Assembly: GCA_038248985.1 (NCBI GenBank)
Contig: JBBRWV010000147.1
Span: 1 to 8,142, forward strand
Length of the DNA: 8,142 nt
DNA from: JBBRWV01 sp038248985
Lineage (GTDB): Bacteria; Planctomycetota; Phycisphaerae; WQYP01
Direction: 5' to 3'
Made by a program: the position numbers and the translations under genes. Numbering within the stretch: position 1 is the first letter of the stretch; the number at the start of each line of letters is the position of its first letter. The notes under the pieces are model-generated. The model worked only from the letters and a program-made list of their open reading frames with translations, had not been told where the DNA came from and ran no database searches. This document shows positions 1-6,121 of this stretch, piece by piece.

Positions 1-118
1 CCACCAACAATTCCAACGCGTCTGGCTCGCCCGCAACAAACCCAGCCGTCTCGCCGATATCGACCTGGAGTTCATCCGCCTGCAAAAAGAATACACTATG
101 TTCGCTAAGAAAAGTTAA
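1..118 (+). CDS. C-terminal end of an unidentified protein (partial)
   Basis: An open frame runs in from the left edge (first full codon at position 2) and stops with TAA at 116-118, giving 38 residues. The codons end mostly in C, like the other plus-strand genes, which supports real coding. The visible tail contains the stretch FQRVWLARNKPSRL followed by a charged helix-like segment ending in KKS. A W-L-x-R-N-x-P-x-x-L pattern is reminiscent of the C-terminal end of some glycoside hydrolases such as family 20 hexosaminidases, but 38 residues are too few to assign a family. The gene converges on the glycosyltransferase gene with only 36 bp between the two stop codons, and no hairpin with a T tract is visible there. 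Confidence 0.6.
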   Translation, partial: HQQFQRVWLARNKPSRLADIDLEFIRLQKEYTMFAKKS

Positions 119-154
119 CCTGAGACTCGCGCCCTCAAGACCCGCCTCACCCCT

Positions 155-1453
155 TCACCGCTGAACCGATTCCCGGTCCCGCCGCGTCTCATGCCCCGCG
201 CCACTCCCCGCCCCCGACACATGCGGCCGCCGCACCGTCGTCCGCACCCGCGAGTGCATAATATACTCCACCCCGCGCCACACAATCTCCCGCCCAAACG
301 CCGATCCAATCAACACCATCCAGTGAATGAACATCGTCCACGGAAATCCAATCGTCGCCCAGAACAACGCCGACTTGATCTCCCCATCATGCTCCGGCAG
401 CAATCGCCTCCCGCCCAGCACCAGCATGTACCCCCGAAAAATCGAAGCCATGTACAAAAATGAAAACATCAAAATCTGGTTCGTATGATCCGGCACCAGT
501 TCCGGCTGAATAAACCCCAGCACCGCCCGCCACAACGTATACAAAAATGCCGCCAGATACAGCGTCGCCCCGCCCACCGCCGTCAACCATATCAGCGGCT
601 CGCAAATCTTCGTGATCCGATACTGCCGCACCGCAAATTCAAAAAATGTCCCCCAGTTAAAATTCGCATCCGACGCCACAATGCACTGCGGCACAAAATG
701 AATCCGCTTCCCCGCCACCCGCTTGATCGCATGACTCATCACGTAATCGTCGCTCACAGCGTTCGACCACATCTTCGGCAACCCAATCTCCAAAAACTCT
801 CCCCGCCAAATCGCCATCGATCCGCCCCACGCAAACGTCCTTCGATACGGCCCAAACAATGCCGCCACCTGTGCGTTGATGATGCTCACAATCTTGTTCG
901 CCATGTGCCCCGTCACCGGTATGTAATAACGATATCCCGTCGATAGCGCAATCTTCATGTTGTTCCGCCACGTCAGCGGTGCCACCAGCGCCGTCAACCA
1001 GTTCGGCTTCGGCCGGGCGTCCGCATCCATGAACGCCAGCACTTCATCCTTCTCCGTCGTCCGTTCCACCGCCGCCAACTGATTCTGAATCTTCTGCCCG
1101 CGCTCCGTCGCAATCCCCGCCACCACGATCTCAATCCGCGAGTCCTCCGTCGCCAGTTTCTCCAGCACCGGCACCACCGGATCGTTCTCGCTCTCCACCG
1201 CAAAAATCAGCCGGTAGTACGCATAATCCTGCGTCAGCAACGCTTCCAGGTTCGCCGTCGTGTCGTCGTCCACCCCCTTGATCGGCAATATCACCGCCAC
1301 CTTCGGCCTCGCCGACGCATCAATTTCCGCCGCCGGCAATCGCGGCACGCGCATGCCAAACCGCTGCGCCACCCGCGCCGCCCACACCGCCAGCAGCATC
1401 GCTACCGCCCACACAAAAAACATATAAAACGTATAGTCGCGCATATCGCTCAC
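155..1453 (-). CDS. Membrane glycosyltransferase, GT2/GT21 (ceramide glucosyltransferase/HpnI-like)
   Basis: A 432-residue processive-type glycosyltransferase that probably transfers a sugar from a nucleotide donor to a lipid acceptor at the cytoplasmic membrane. A membrane segment lies at about residues 8-27. The GT-A domain starts near 51 (KVAVILPIKG) and carries the metal/donor motif DADARP at 143-148. An acidic D3-type motif, SDDY, is at 234-237, and RQYRI at 276-280 occupies the place of the (Q/R)xxRW motif. Three hydrophobic segments follow at about 284-310, 326-346 and 362-386, then an Arg-rich tail of some 30 residues. The start is GTG with GGGGA about 10 nt upstream; an ATG three codons in is the alternative. 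The D2/D3/RxxR layout is that of ceramide glucosyltransferase and HpnI enzymes; the acceptor cannot be told from sequence. Its synonymous codons end in G, unlike the neighbours. Confidence 0.88.
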   Translation of the reverse strand: MSDMRDYTFYMFFVWAVAMLLAVWAARVAQRFGMRVPRLPAAEIDASARPKVAVILPIKGVDDDTTANLEALLTQDYAYYRLIFAVESENDPVVPVLEKLATEDSRIEIVVAGIATERGQKIQNQLAAVERTTEKDEVLAFMDADARPKPNWLTALVAPLTWRNNMKIALSTGYRYYIPVTGHMANKIVSIINAQVAALFGPYRRTFAWGGSMAIWRGEFLEIGLPKMWSNAVSDDYVMSHAIKRVAGKRIHFVPQCIVASDANFNWGTFFEFAVRQYRITKICEPLIWLTAVGGATLYLAAFLYTLWRAVLGFIQPELVPDHTNQILMFSFLYMASIFRGYMLVLGGRRLLPEHDGEIKSALFWATIGFPWTMFIHWMVLIGSAFGREIVWRGVEYIMHSRVRTTVRRPHVSGAGSGAGHETRRDRESVQR

Positions 1454-1551
1454 AATAATGCTTGTCCCCGCATGATAGCTAAAGACGACGGTGGATGCGA
1501 AACCCTCCTTTCGTGTATGCTCTCGGCTCGTTTTTCCATGCGAGGACTGCC
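1454..1551. promoter_or_regulatory. Divergent promoter region between the glycosyltransferase gene and purE
   Basis: This 98-bp gap separates two divergent genes, so it should hold promoters for both. On the minus strand TATCAT (plus-strand 1472-1477) is a 5-of-6 match to a -10 box about 18 nt before the GTG, without a convincing -35. On the plus strand TATGCT at 1516-1521 is a weak -10 candidate about 30 nt before the purE ATG. The purE ribosome site is GAGGA at 1542-1546. No purine-repressor palindrome or riboswitch fold was recognised. The boxes are weak and the call rests mainly on gene orientation. Confidence 0.35.
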
Positions 1552-2085
1552 ATGACCAAGCCCCAAATATCCCACCCCAAAAACAACACCACGCCCCCGC
1601 CCAACGCCCCCCTCGTCGGCATCATCATGGGCAGCAAATCCGATCTCCCCACCCTGCAACACGCCGCCGACACCCTCACCGCCCTCCGCATCCCCTTCGA
1701 GATCAAAATCGTTTCCGCGCATCGCACTCCCAAACTCATGTTCGATTACGCCCAATCCGCCGAAGCCCGCGGCCTCGAAGTCATCATCGCCGGCGCCGGC
1801 GGTGCCGCCCACCTCCCCGGCATGACCGCCAGCCTCACCCTCCTCCCCGTCCTCGGCGTCCCTGTCGAATCCGCCGCCCTCCAAGGCCTCGACTCCCTCC
1901 TCTCCATCGCCCAAATGCCCGGCGGAATCCCCGTCGGCACCCTCGCCATCGGTAAACCCGGCGCCATCAACGCCGCCCTCCTCGCCGCCAAAATCCTCGC
2001 CAACAAATATCCCGTCATTAAAAAAGATCTGCGTGCTTATCACGCCGCCAACACCGCCAAGGTTCTCCATGAAAAATTACCCTGA
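1552..2085 (+). CDS. purE: PurE, N5-carboxyaminoimidazole ribonucleotide mutase (class I)
   Basis: A cytoplasmic enzyme of de novo purine synthesis that moves the carboxyl group of N5-CAIR to carbon 4, giving CAIR. The class I signature is complete: GSKSD at residues 27-31, SAHRTP at 55-60 with the catalytic-type His at 57, GAGGAAHLPGM at 81-91, and LDSLLSIAQMP onward at 113-134. The 177-residue length fits the 160-175 typical of the family, with a short Pro/Asn-rich N-terminal extension. The ATG at 1552 is chosen because GAGGA lies 5 nt upstream. An in-frame ATG at 1495 would add 19 unrelated residues and lacks a ribosome site. purK follows at once, so N5-CAIR made by PurK can pass to PurE; the pair indicates the bacterial two-step route rather than the single-step class II PurE. 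Confidence 0.97.
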   Translation: MTKPQISHPKNNTTPPPNAPLVGIIMGSKSDLPTLQHAADTLTALRIPFEIKIVSAHRTPKLMFDYAQSAEARGLEVIIAGAGGAAHLPGMTASLTLLPVLGVPVESAALQGLDSLLSIAQMPGGIPVGTLAIGKPGAINAALLAAKILANKYPVIKKDLRAYHAANTAKVLHEKLP

Positions 2086-2125
2086 CCTCTCCACCGGTCT
2101 TACCGCCAACCACGAAACTGAGTCC

Positions 2126-3337
2126 ATGAATATAATCATGCCCACCCCCTCCGAAAAAATGATCCTCCCGCCCGCCAACATCGCCGTCCTCGGCGGCGGC
2201 CAGCTCGGCTCCATGCTCTGCGAAGCCGGACGCCGCATGGGCTACCGCATGATCGTCCTCTCCGAATCCACCGACGATCCCGCCGGTCGCTGGGCCACTC
2301 ACCACACCATCGGCGACACCCGCGACCCCGACCTCCTCCGTCGCTTCGCCCAATCTGTCGATGTCCTCACCAATGAATTCGAGCAAGTCTCCCCCGACGT
2401 TCTCGCCGCTGCTGAATCCGTTCTCACCTGCCGCGTCGCTCCCTCGTCCCTCGTCCAGAAAACCTGCCGCGACCGCCGCCTCGAAAAAACCCTATTCGCC
2501 ACCCACAACATCCCCCACGGCCCCTTCGTCATCGTCGAATCCCCCGACCAACTCCCGACCGCCTACGAACGCCTCAGCACCCTCAATCCGCAATCCTCCG
2601 CACTCAGCACTAAACCTCTCCCCGTCATCGCCAAAACCGCCCGCGGCGGCTACGACGGCAAAGGCCAACTCTGGCTCCGCTCCCCCTCCGATGCCGCCTC
2701 CGCCTGGCAACAACTCGGCGCCGTCCCCCTCATGCTCGAACAAGCCGTCCCTTTCATCGCTGAAATCTCCGTCATCATCGCCCGCTCCCCCTCCGGTGCC
2801 CTCGCCACCTTCCCCATGTTCCGCAATGAACACCGCAACGGCATCCTCCACCAAACCGTCATCCCCTCCGGCTTCTCCGCCCACACCGAACTCAAGGCCC
2901 GCGCCGCCGCCGAAGCTATCGCCACCGCCCTCAACGTCGTCGGCCTCCTCACCATCGAAATGTTCGTCCTCGAAAATGGCGACGTCTGGATGAACGAACT
3001 CGCCGCCCGCCCGCACAATTCCGGCCACGTCACCAATCGCGCCTGCACCCGCTCGCAGTTTGAACTTCACATCGCTGCCATCTGCAACCTCCCTCTCCCG
3101 CCCATCGCGATCCTCCGCCCCGCCGTCATGACCAACCTCCTCGGAGATCTCTGGACCAACGGCCAACCCCACTGGTCCGTCCTCCATGCCGATCCCCGCG
3201 CCACCCTTCACCTCTACGGGAAAACCCCGCGACCCGGCCGCAAAATGGGCCACATGATTCACACCGCCGACACCCCCGATGCAGCCCTCGCCCGCGCCAA
3301 TGCCGTCTTCGATCAGCTCCCGCCGCCCCGCGCCTGA
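2126..3337 (+). CDS. purK: PurK, N5-carboxyaminoimidazole ribonucleotide synthase (ATP-grasp)
   Basis: An ATP-grasp enzyme that makes N5-CAIR from AIR, ATP and bicarbonate, supplying PurE. Numbered from the chosen start, VLGGGQLGSML near residues 21-30 is the N-terminal glycine-rich motif, KTARGGYDGKGQ at 170-181 is the ATP-grasp loop, and NELAARPHNSGH at 290-301 is the metal/substrate motif. SQFELH is at 310-315, and HLYGKTPRPGRKMGHM at 363-377 is the typical C-terminal motif. An unusual Ser/Leu/Pro-rich insert (about 150-165) precedes the ATP loop. The start is uncertain. ATG 2126 has only GAG close upstream. ATG 2069 overlaps the end of purE and has AAGG 6 nt upstream. ATG 2159 gives the most family-like N-terminus but has no ribosome site. 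From 2126 the protein is 403 residues, slightly long for PurK. Close spacing to purE implies co-transcription. Confidence 0.96.
   Translation: MNIIMPTPSEKMILPPANIAVLGGGQLGSMLCEAGRRMGYRMIVLSESTDDPAGRWATHHTIGDTRDPDLLRRFAQSVDVLTNEFEQVSPDVLAAAESVLTCRVAPSSLVQKTCRDRRLEKTLFATHNIPHGPFVIVESPDQLPTAYERLSTLNPQSSALSTKPLPVIAKTARGGYDGKGQLWLRSPSDAASAWQQLGAVPLMLEQAVPFIAEISVIIARSPSGALATFPMFRNEHRNGILHQTVIPSGFSAHTELKARAAAEAIATALNVVGLLTIEMFVLENGDVWMNELAARPHNSGHVTNRACTRSQFELHIAAICNLPLPPIAILRPAVMTNLLGDLWTNGQPHWSVLHADPRATLHLYGKTPRPGRKMGHMIHTADTPDAALARANAVFDQLPPPRA
2573..2610 (+). repeat. Short internal repeats inside purK
   Basis: The octamer CTCAGCAC occurs at 2573-2580 and again at 2603-2610. Between them sit two adjacent 7-bp near-copies, CAATCCG (2584-2590) and CAATCCT (2591-2597). 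The block stays in frame and encodes the low-complexity linker just before the ATP-grasp loop of PurK. This looks like insertion or expansion of a short intergenic-type repeat into a tolerant loop; origin is inferred. Confidence 0.5.
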
Positions 3338-3362
3338 TAGCCGACACCGCATCGCGCGGCTA
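3338..3362 (+). other. Stem-loop in the purK-moxR gap (weak terminator candidate)
   Basis: TAGCCG at 3338-3343 and CGGCTA at 3357-3362 form a perfect 6-bp inverted repeat around a 13-nt loop, beginning directly after the purK stop. No T tract follows, so it is not a standard intrinsic terminator; it could protect the 3' end or attenuate readthrough into moxR. The rest of the 78-bp gap shows only the moxR ribosome site. Confidence 0.3.
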
Positions 3363-3415
3363 ACATTCCATCATCACCCGGCGTTCTGCTCCACACATCC
3401 TTTCTGGAGTGCCCC

Positions 3416-4558
3416 ATGTCCGAGTCTCCCACCCCGCCTCCCATCCAAAAATACCCCGACAAAACCGCCCCCAAATCCCCCGGCGGCTACGGCCTCGCTC
3501 CCGACCAACCCTCCATCCCCTCCACTCTCGTCCCGCCCCCCGCTTCCGCCCCCGCCCCCAACACCGGCTCCGATCTCCACGCCGTCGAACAACTCAACCG
3601 CGCCTACAAAGCCATGGCCGATCAACTCGGCAAAGTCATCGTCGGCCAGTCCGAAGTCATCGAGCAAGTCCTCACCGCCATGTTCTGCCAGGGCCATATC
3701 CTCCTCGTCGGAGTCCCCGGCCTCGCCAAAACCCTCCTCGTCAAAACCATCTCTGATGTCCTCGCACTCTCCTTCAAACGCGTCCAGTTCACCCCCGACC
3801 TCATGCCCTCCGACATCACCGGCACCGACGTCCTCGAAGAAGACCGCACCACCGGCAAACGCGCCTTCCGCTTCGTCCGCGGCCCCATCTTCGCCAACAT
3901 GCTCCTCGCCGATGAAATCAACCGCACCCCGCCCAAAACCCAGGCCGCACTCCTCGAAGCCATGCAGGAGCACCGCGTCACCACCGGCGAACACACCTAC
4001 GAACTCCCCGAACCCTTCTTCGTCCTCGCCACCCAAAACCCCATCGAACAGGAAGGCACCTACCCCCTCCCCGAAGCCCAGCTCGACCGCTTCATGTTCA
4101 TGACCATCGTCAAATACCCCAGCGCCGATGAGGAAACCCGCATCATGAAACAAGCCACCAGCGGCCACCGCGTCCAGGTCCAGCGCCTCCTCGACGGCCC
4201 CGCCATCCAAAAACTCCAGGACATCGTCCGCCGCGTCCCCGTCGCCGATCACGTCTTCCACTACGCCCGCGACATCGTCCGCGCCACCCGCCCCAGCGAG
4301 CCCGGCACCCCTCTTTTCATCAACGAACTCGTCCAATGGGGCGCCGGCCCCCGCGCCTCCATCTATCTCATCCTCGCCGGAAAAGCCCGCGCCATCCTCA
4401 ACGGACGCGTCCACGTCACCACCGAAGACATCCAGAAAGTCGCCCACCCCGTCCTCCGCCACCGCATCCTCCCCACCTTCAGCGCCGAAGCCGCCGGCAT
4501 GACCTCCGACAAAATCATCGACAAACTCCTCGCCGAAATACCCCGCACCAAGCAATGA
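3416..4558 (+). CDS. MoxR-family AAA+ ATPase
   Basis: A 380-residue AAA+ ATPase of the MoxR family, thought to act as chaperones that mature or remodel complexes containing vWA proteins. Walker A is GVPGLAKT at residues 99-106, Walker B is LLADE at 163-167, and a sensor-1-type ATQN lies at 205-208. The family hallmark EQEGTYPLPEAQLDRF follows at 211-226, and the C-terminal lid spans about 250-380. The first 52 residues are Pro/Ser/Ala-rich and probably disordered, which is longer than a minimal MoxR. GGAG at 3406-3409 lies 6 nt before the ATG and fixes the start. A DUF58 gene and a BatA-like vWA gene lie downstream, the usual partners, but an XRE cassette separates moxR from them. The cellular target is not evident. 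Confidence 0.95.
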   Translation: MSESPTPPPIQKYPDKTAPKSPGGYGLAPDQPSIPSTLVPPPASAPAPNTGSDLHAVEQLNRAYKAMADQLGKVIVGQSEVIEQVLTAMFCQGHILLVGVPGLAKTLLVKTISDVLALSFKRVQFTPDLMPSDITGTDVLEEDRTTGKRAFRFVRGPIFANMLLADEINRTPPKTQAALLEAMQEHRVTTGEHTYELPEPFFVLATQNPIEQEGTYPLPEAQLDRFMFMTIVKYPSADEETRIMKQATSGHRVQVQRLLDGPAIQKLQDIVRRVPVADHVFHYARDIVRATRPSEPGTPLFINELVQWGAGPRASIYLILAGKARAILNGRVHVTTEDIQKVAHPVLRHRILPTFSAEAAGMTSDKIIDKLLAEIPRTKQ

Positions 4559-4563
4559 TTTTC

Positions 4564-4603
4564 TTGCACGCGGAGACCATCCATTGTTATCATCAATGAT
4601 AAC
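4564..4603 (+). promoter_or_regulatory. Candidate promoter overlapped by a perfect palindromic operator
   Basis: GTTATCAT (4586-4593) and ATGATAAC (4596-4603) are exact reverse complements separated by CA, giving an 18-bp palindrome a few bases after the moxR stop. TATCAT at 4588-4593 matches a -10 box at 5 of 6 positions, and TTGCAC at 4564-4569 is a weak -35 at 18-bp spacing. A transcript from here would start just before the small ORF and the XRE gene. Palindromes over the -10 are usual operators for self-repressing XRE or antitoxin proteins. The palindrome is seen; promoter and operator roles are inferred. No T tract follows, so a terminator for moxR is less likely. Confidence 0.5.
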
Positions 4604-4614
4604 TCGGAGATCGA

Positions 4615-4671
4615 ATGTCGCACGTCGAAGTGATTTGGACTGAAGGATCCAAAACTGGACCGTGTAACTGA
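4615..4671 (+). CDS. Possible 18-residue leader peptide or toxin remnant
   Basis: ATG at 4615 is preceded by GGAG (4606-4609) at 5-nt spacing and opens an 18-codon frame, MSHVEVIWTEGSKTGPCN, ending at TGA 4669-4671. It lies between the palindrome and the XRE gene, where many HigB/RelE-type toxin genes sit relative to their antitoxin. It is far too short for a toxin domain, so it may be a degraded start of one, a leader peptide, or chance. No family recognised. Confidence 0.25.
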   Translation: MSHVEVIWTEGSKTGPCN

Positions 4672-4711
4672 CTATCCCCTTACCGTTAGGAAATAGATTG
4701 AGGAGATCTTT

Positions 4712-5062
4712 ATGGCTGCGGCAATCAGCAAACAATCCATCAATCGCAAAATGTCAGCCGCCAATATTCAACGTTTCAAGCACCTCGGCAAGCGAATTGA
4801 CGCCCAGGAACAGGAAGAAATCAAAGCTCGTGGCCGCGCCGTCTTCCAACGTCACGGCGTCGCTCGCCAAATGGTCGAAAAACTGAAAGCCAAACGGCTC
4901 CAAGCCGGAGTCAGCATCACCGAAATGGCCACTCGCACCGGCATCGCCAAATCAAACTTAAGCCGCCTCGAAAACAGCAACGTCGCCTCCCCCACATTGG
5001 AGACTCTTCACCGCTACGCACAAGCCTTGGGCCTACAAGTACGCGTCGAGTTGAATGGATAG
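4712..5062 (+). CDS. XRE-family helix-turn-helix protein, antitoxin-like
   Basis: A 116-residue DNA-binding protein. The C-terminal half (about 55-112) is an XRE/Cro-type HTH: LKAKRLQAGVSITEMA, then recognition-helix region GIAKSNLSRLEN at 77-88, then SPTLETLHRYAQALG. The first half is a charged helical region of the kind seen in stand-alone antitoxin-like proteins. GAGGAG at 4700-4705 lies 6 nt before the ATG and is the strongest ribosome site in the window; ATG at codon 14 is a less likely alternative. Codon use is mixed (TTA, TTG, CTG, CTT, CTA, CGT, GCT, GCA appear), unlike the almost uniform C-ending codons of moxR and DUF58, suggesting later arrival. No toxin gene is next to it. It probably binds the palindrome at 4586-4603 and represses itself. 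Its stop is only 10 nt from the DUF58 start, so translation may be coupled. Confidence 0.85.
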   Translation: MAAAISKQSINRKMSAANIQRFKHLGKRIDAQEQEEIKARGRAVFQRHGVARQMVEKLKAKRLQAGVSITEMATRTGIAKSNLSRLENSNVASPTLETLHRYAQALGLQVRVELNG

Positions 5063-5072
5063 CAGGACCCTC

Positions 5073-6014
5073 ATGACCCAGACGCGCATTGAAGCAGGAC
5101 TCGAAAAAGGCCGCCTTCCCGGGGCGTCCCTCCTCGACCCCCGCGCCCTCGCCGCCATCTCCCGCATGGAACTCGTCGCCCAACAAGTCATGGATGGCTA
5201 CGTCCAGGGCATGCACCGCTCCCCCCACCTCGGATTCGCCCTCGATTTCGCCCAGCACCGCCAATACGTCCCCGGCGATGACATCAAAAAAATCGACTGG
5301 CGCGTCTACGCCAAACAAGACCGCTACTACATCAAACAATACGAAGTCACCACCAATCTCAAGGCCCACATCATCCTCGACGCCTCCGGTTCCATGGCCT
5401 ACCACGGCCAGTCCGAACCACTCTCCAAATTCCGCTACGCCCAGTTCACCGCCATGTGCCTCGCCTACCTCATCCTCCATCAAACCGACTCCGTCGGCCT
5501 CCTCACCTTCGACCAGAAAATCCAATCCCACATCCCCGCCCGCTCCAATTCCCCCCACCTCTTCACCATCGCCCGCACCCTCGATTCCACCGTCCCCGCC
5601 GGAGAATCCTCCCTCTCCGCCGTCCTCCACGATGTCGCCGAGCGCCTCGGCCATCGCCAGATGGTCATCCTCCTCTCCGACCTCTTCGACAAATCCTCTG
5701 ACCTCCTCGAAGCCTTCCATCATCTTCGCCACCAGCGCCACGAAGTCATCATTCTCCAAATCATGTCCGACGACGAACTAACCTTCCCCTTCCGCAACTT
5801 CAGCCAGTTCGAAAGCCTCGAAAACAAGTCCCAAAAAGCCCGGCTCGACCCTGTCACCGCCCGCACCACCTACCTCCAAAATCTCTCCCGTCACCTCAAA
5901 TCCATCCGCGACAACTGCAACGCCCTCCGCATTTCCCACGCCCTCCTGAAAACCAGCGAAACCGTCGAAACCGGTCTAACCCAATACCTCGCCACCCGCA
6001 TGGGTACCCGCTAA
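5073..6014 (+). CDS. DUF58 protein with vWA-like MIDAS motif
   Basis: A 313-residue soluble protein of the DUF58 family, the usual partner of MoxR. The family core is RQYVPGDDIKKIDW at residues 63-76, which follows HRSPHLGFALDFAQH. A vWA-type fold then begins with LDASGSM at 102-108, where D103, S105 and S107 form the metal-binding DxSxS. A later strand ends in LLSDLFD at 200-206. There is no signal peptide or clear membrane segment. ATG 5073 is preferred because AGGA (5064-5067) sits 5 nt upstream; ATG 5055, which overlaps the end of the XRE gene, adds six residues and has only a weak GAG. It probably works with MoxR and the membrane vWA protein encoded next. The role is inferred from the family; no substrate is known. 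Confidence 0.93.
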   Translation: MTQTRIEAGLEKGRLPGASLLDPRALAAISRMELVAQQVMDGYVQGMHRSPHLGFALDFAQHRQYVPGDDIKKIDWRVYAKQDRYYIKQYEVTTNLKAHIILDASGSMAYHGQSEPLSKFRYAQFTAMCLAYLILHQTDSVGLLTFDQKIQSHIPARSNSPHLFTIARTLDSTVPAGESSLSAVLHDVAERLGHRQMVILLSDLFDKSSDLLEAFHHLRHQRHEVIILQIMSDDELTFPFRNFSQFESLENKSQKARLDPVTARTTYLQNLSRHLKSIRDNCNALRISHALLKTSETVETGLTQYLATRMGTR

Positions 6015-6121
6015 AAAATAGGAGAAAAACAACTAACTTGATAAACTGAACAAGGCATAAAAATTGTAATATTCGAAGGTTCCATTTAAATATTTAACCA
6101 ATTAACTAATTAACCAAAAAT
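6015..6121 (+). other. AT-rich intergenic island before the vWA gene
   Basis: By hand count, positions 6025-6121 are about 23% G+C, in a window that otherwise reads as GC-rich. GGAG at 6021-6024 is a ribosome-site-like sequence with no ATG within reach; the next ATG is at 6122. TTGTAA (6064-6069) with TTAAAT (6086-6091) at 16-bp spacing is a weak promoter candidate. TTAAATATTTAA at 6086-6097 is a perfect 12-bp palindrome. No gene is visible. The region may carry a separate promoter for the vWA gene or be a small insertion within the operon. Confidence 0.5.
6093..6116 (+). repeat. Three tandem 8-bp AT-rich units
   Basis: The units TTTAACCA (6093-6100), ATTAACTA (6101-6108) and ATTAACCA (6109-6116) follow each other without gaps and differ at one or two positions. 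They end 5 nt before the ATG at 6122, where a ribosome site would normally lie. They could be iterated binding sites or simple slippage products. Confidence 0.55.

Noticed and set aside
119..154. Bidirectional terminator between the convergent genes
   Set aside because: The 36-bp gap shows no convincing inverted repeat and no T or A tract.
485..946. Plus-strand frame opposite the glycosyltransferase
   Set aside because: Arg/His/Pro-rich product typical of an antisense reading; the minus-strand protein has clear enzyme motifs.
1450..2070. Minus-strand frame opposite purE
   Set aside because: Gly/Glu/Asp-rich shadow without a recognisable fold; purE on the plus strand is unambiguous.
2492..3352. 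286-codon minus-strand frame opposite purK
   Set aside because: Same low-complexity antisense composition; purK carries conserved motifs.
3374..4735. 453-codon minus-strand frame opposite moxR
   Set aside because: It is an antisense shadow of the C-ending codons of moxR: its product is a Gly/Asp/Glu/Val-rich low-complexity string with no domain, while moxR on the other strand has full motifs.
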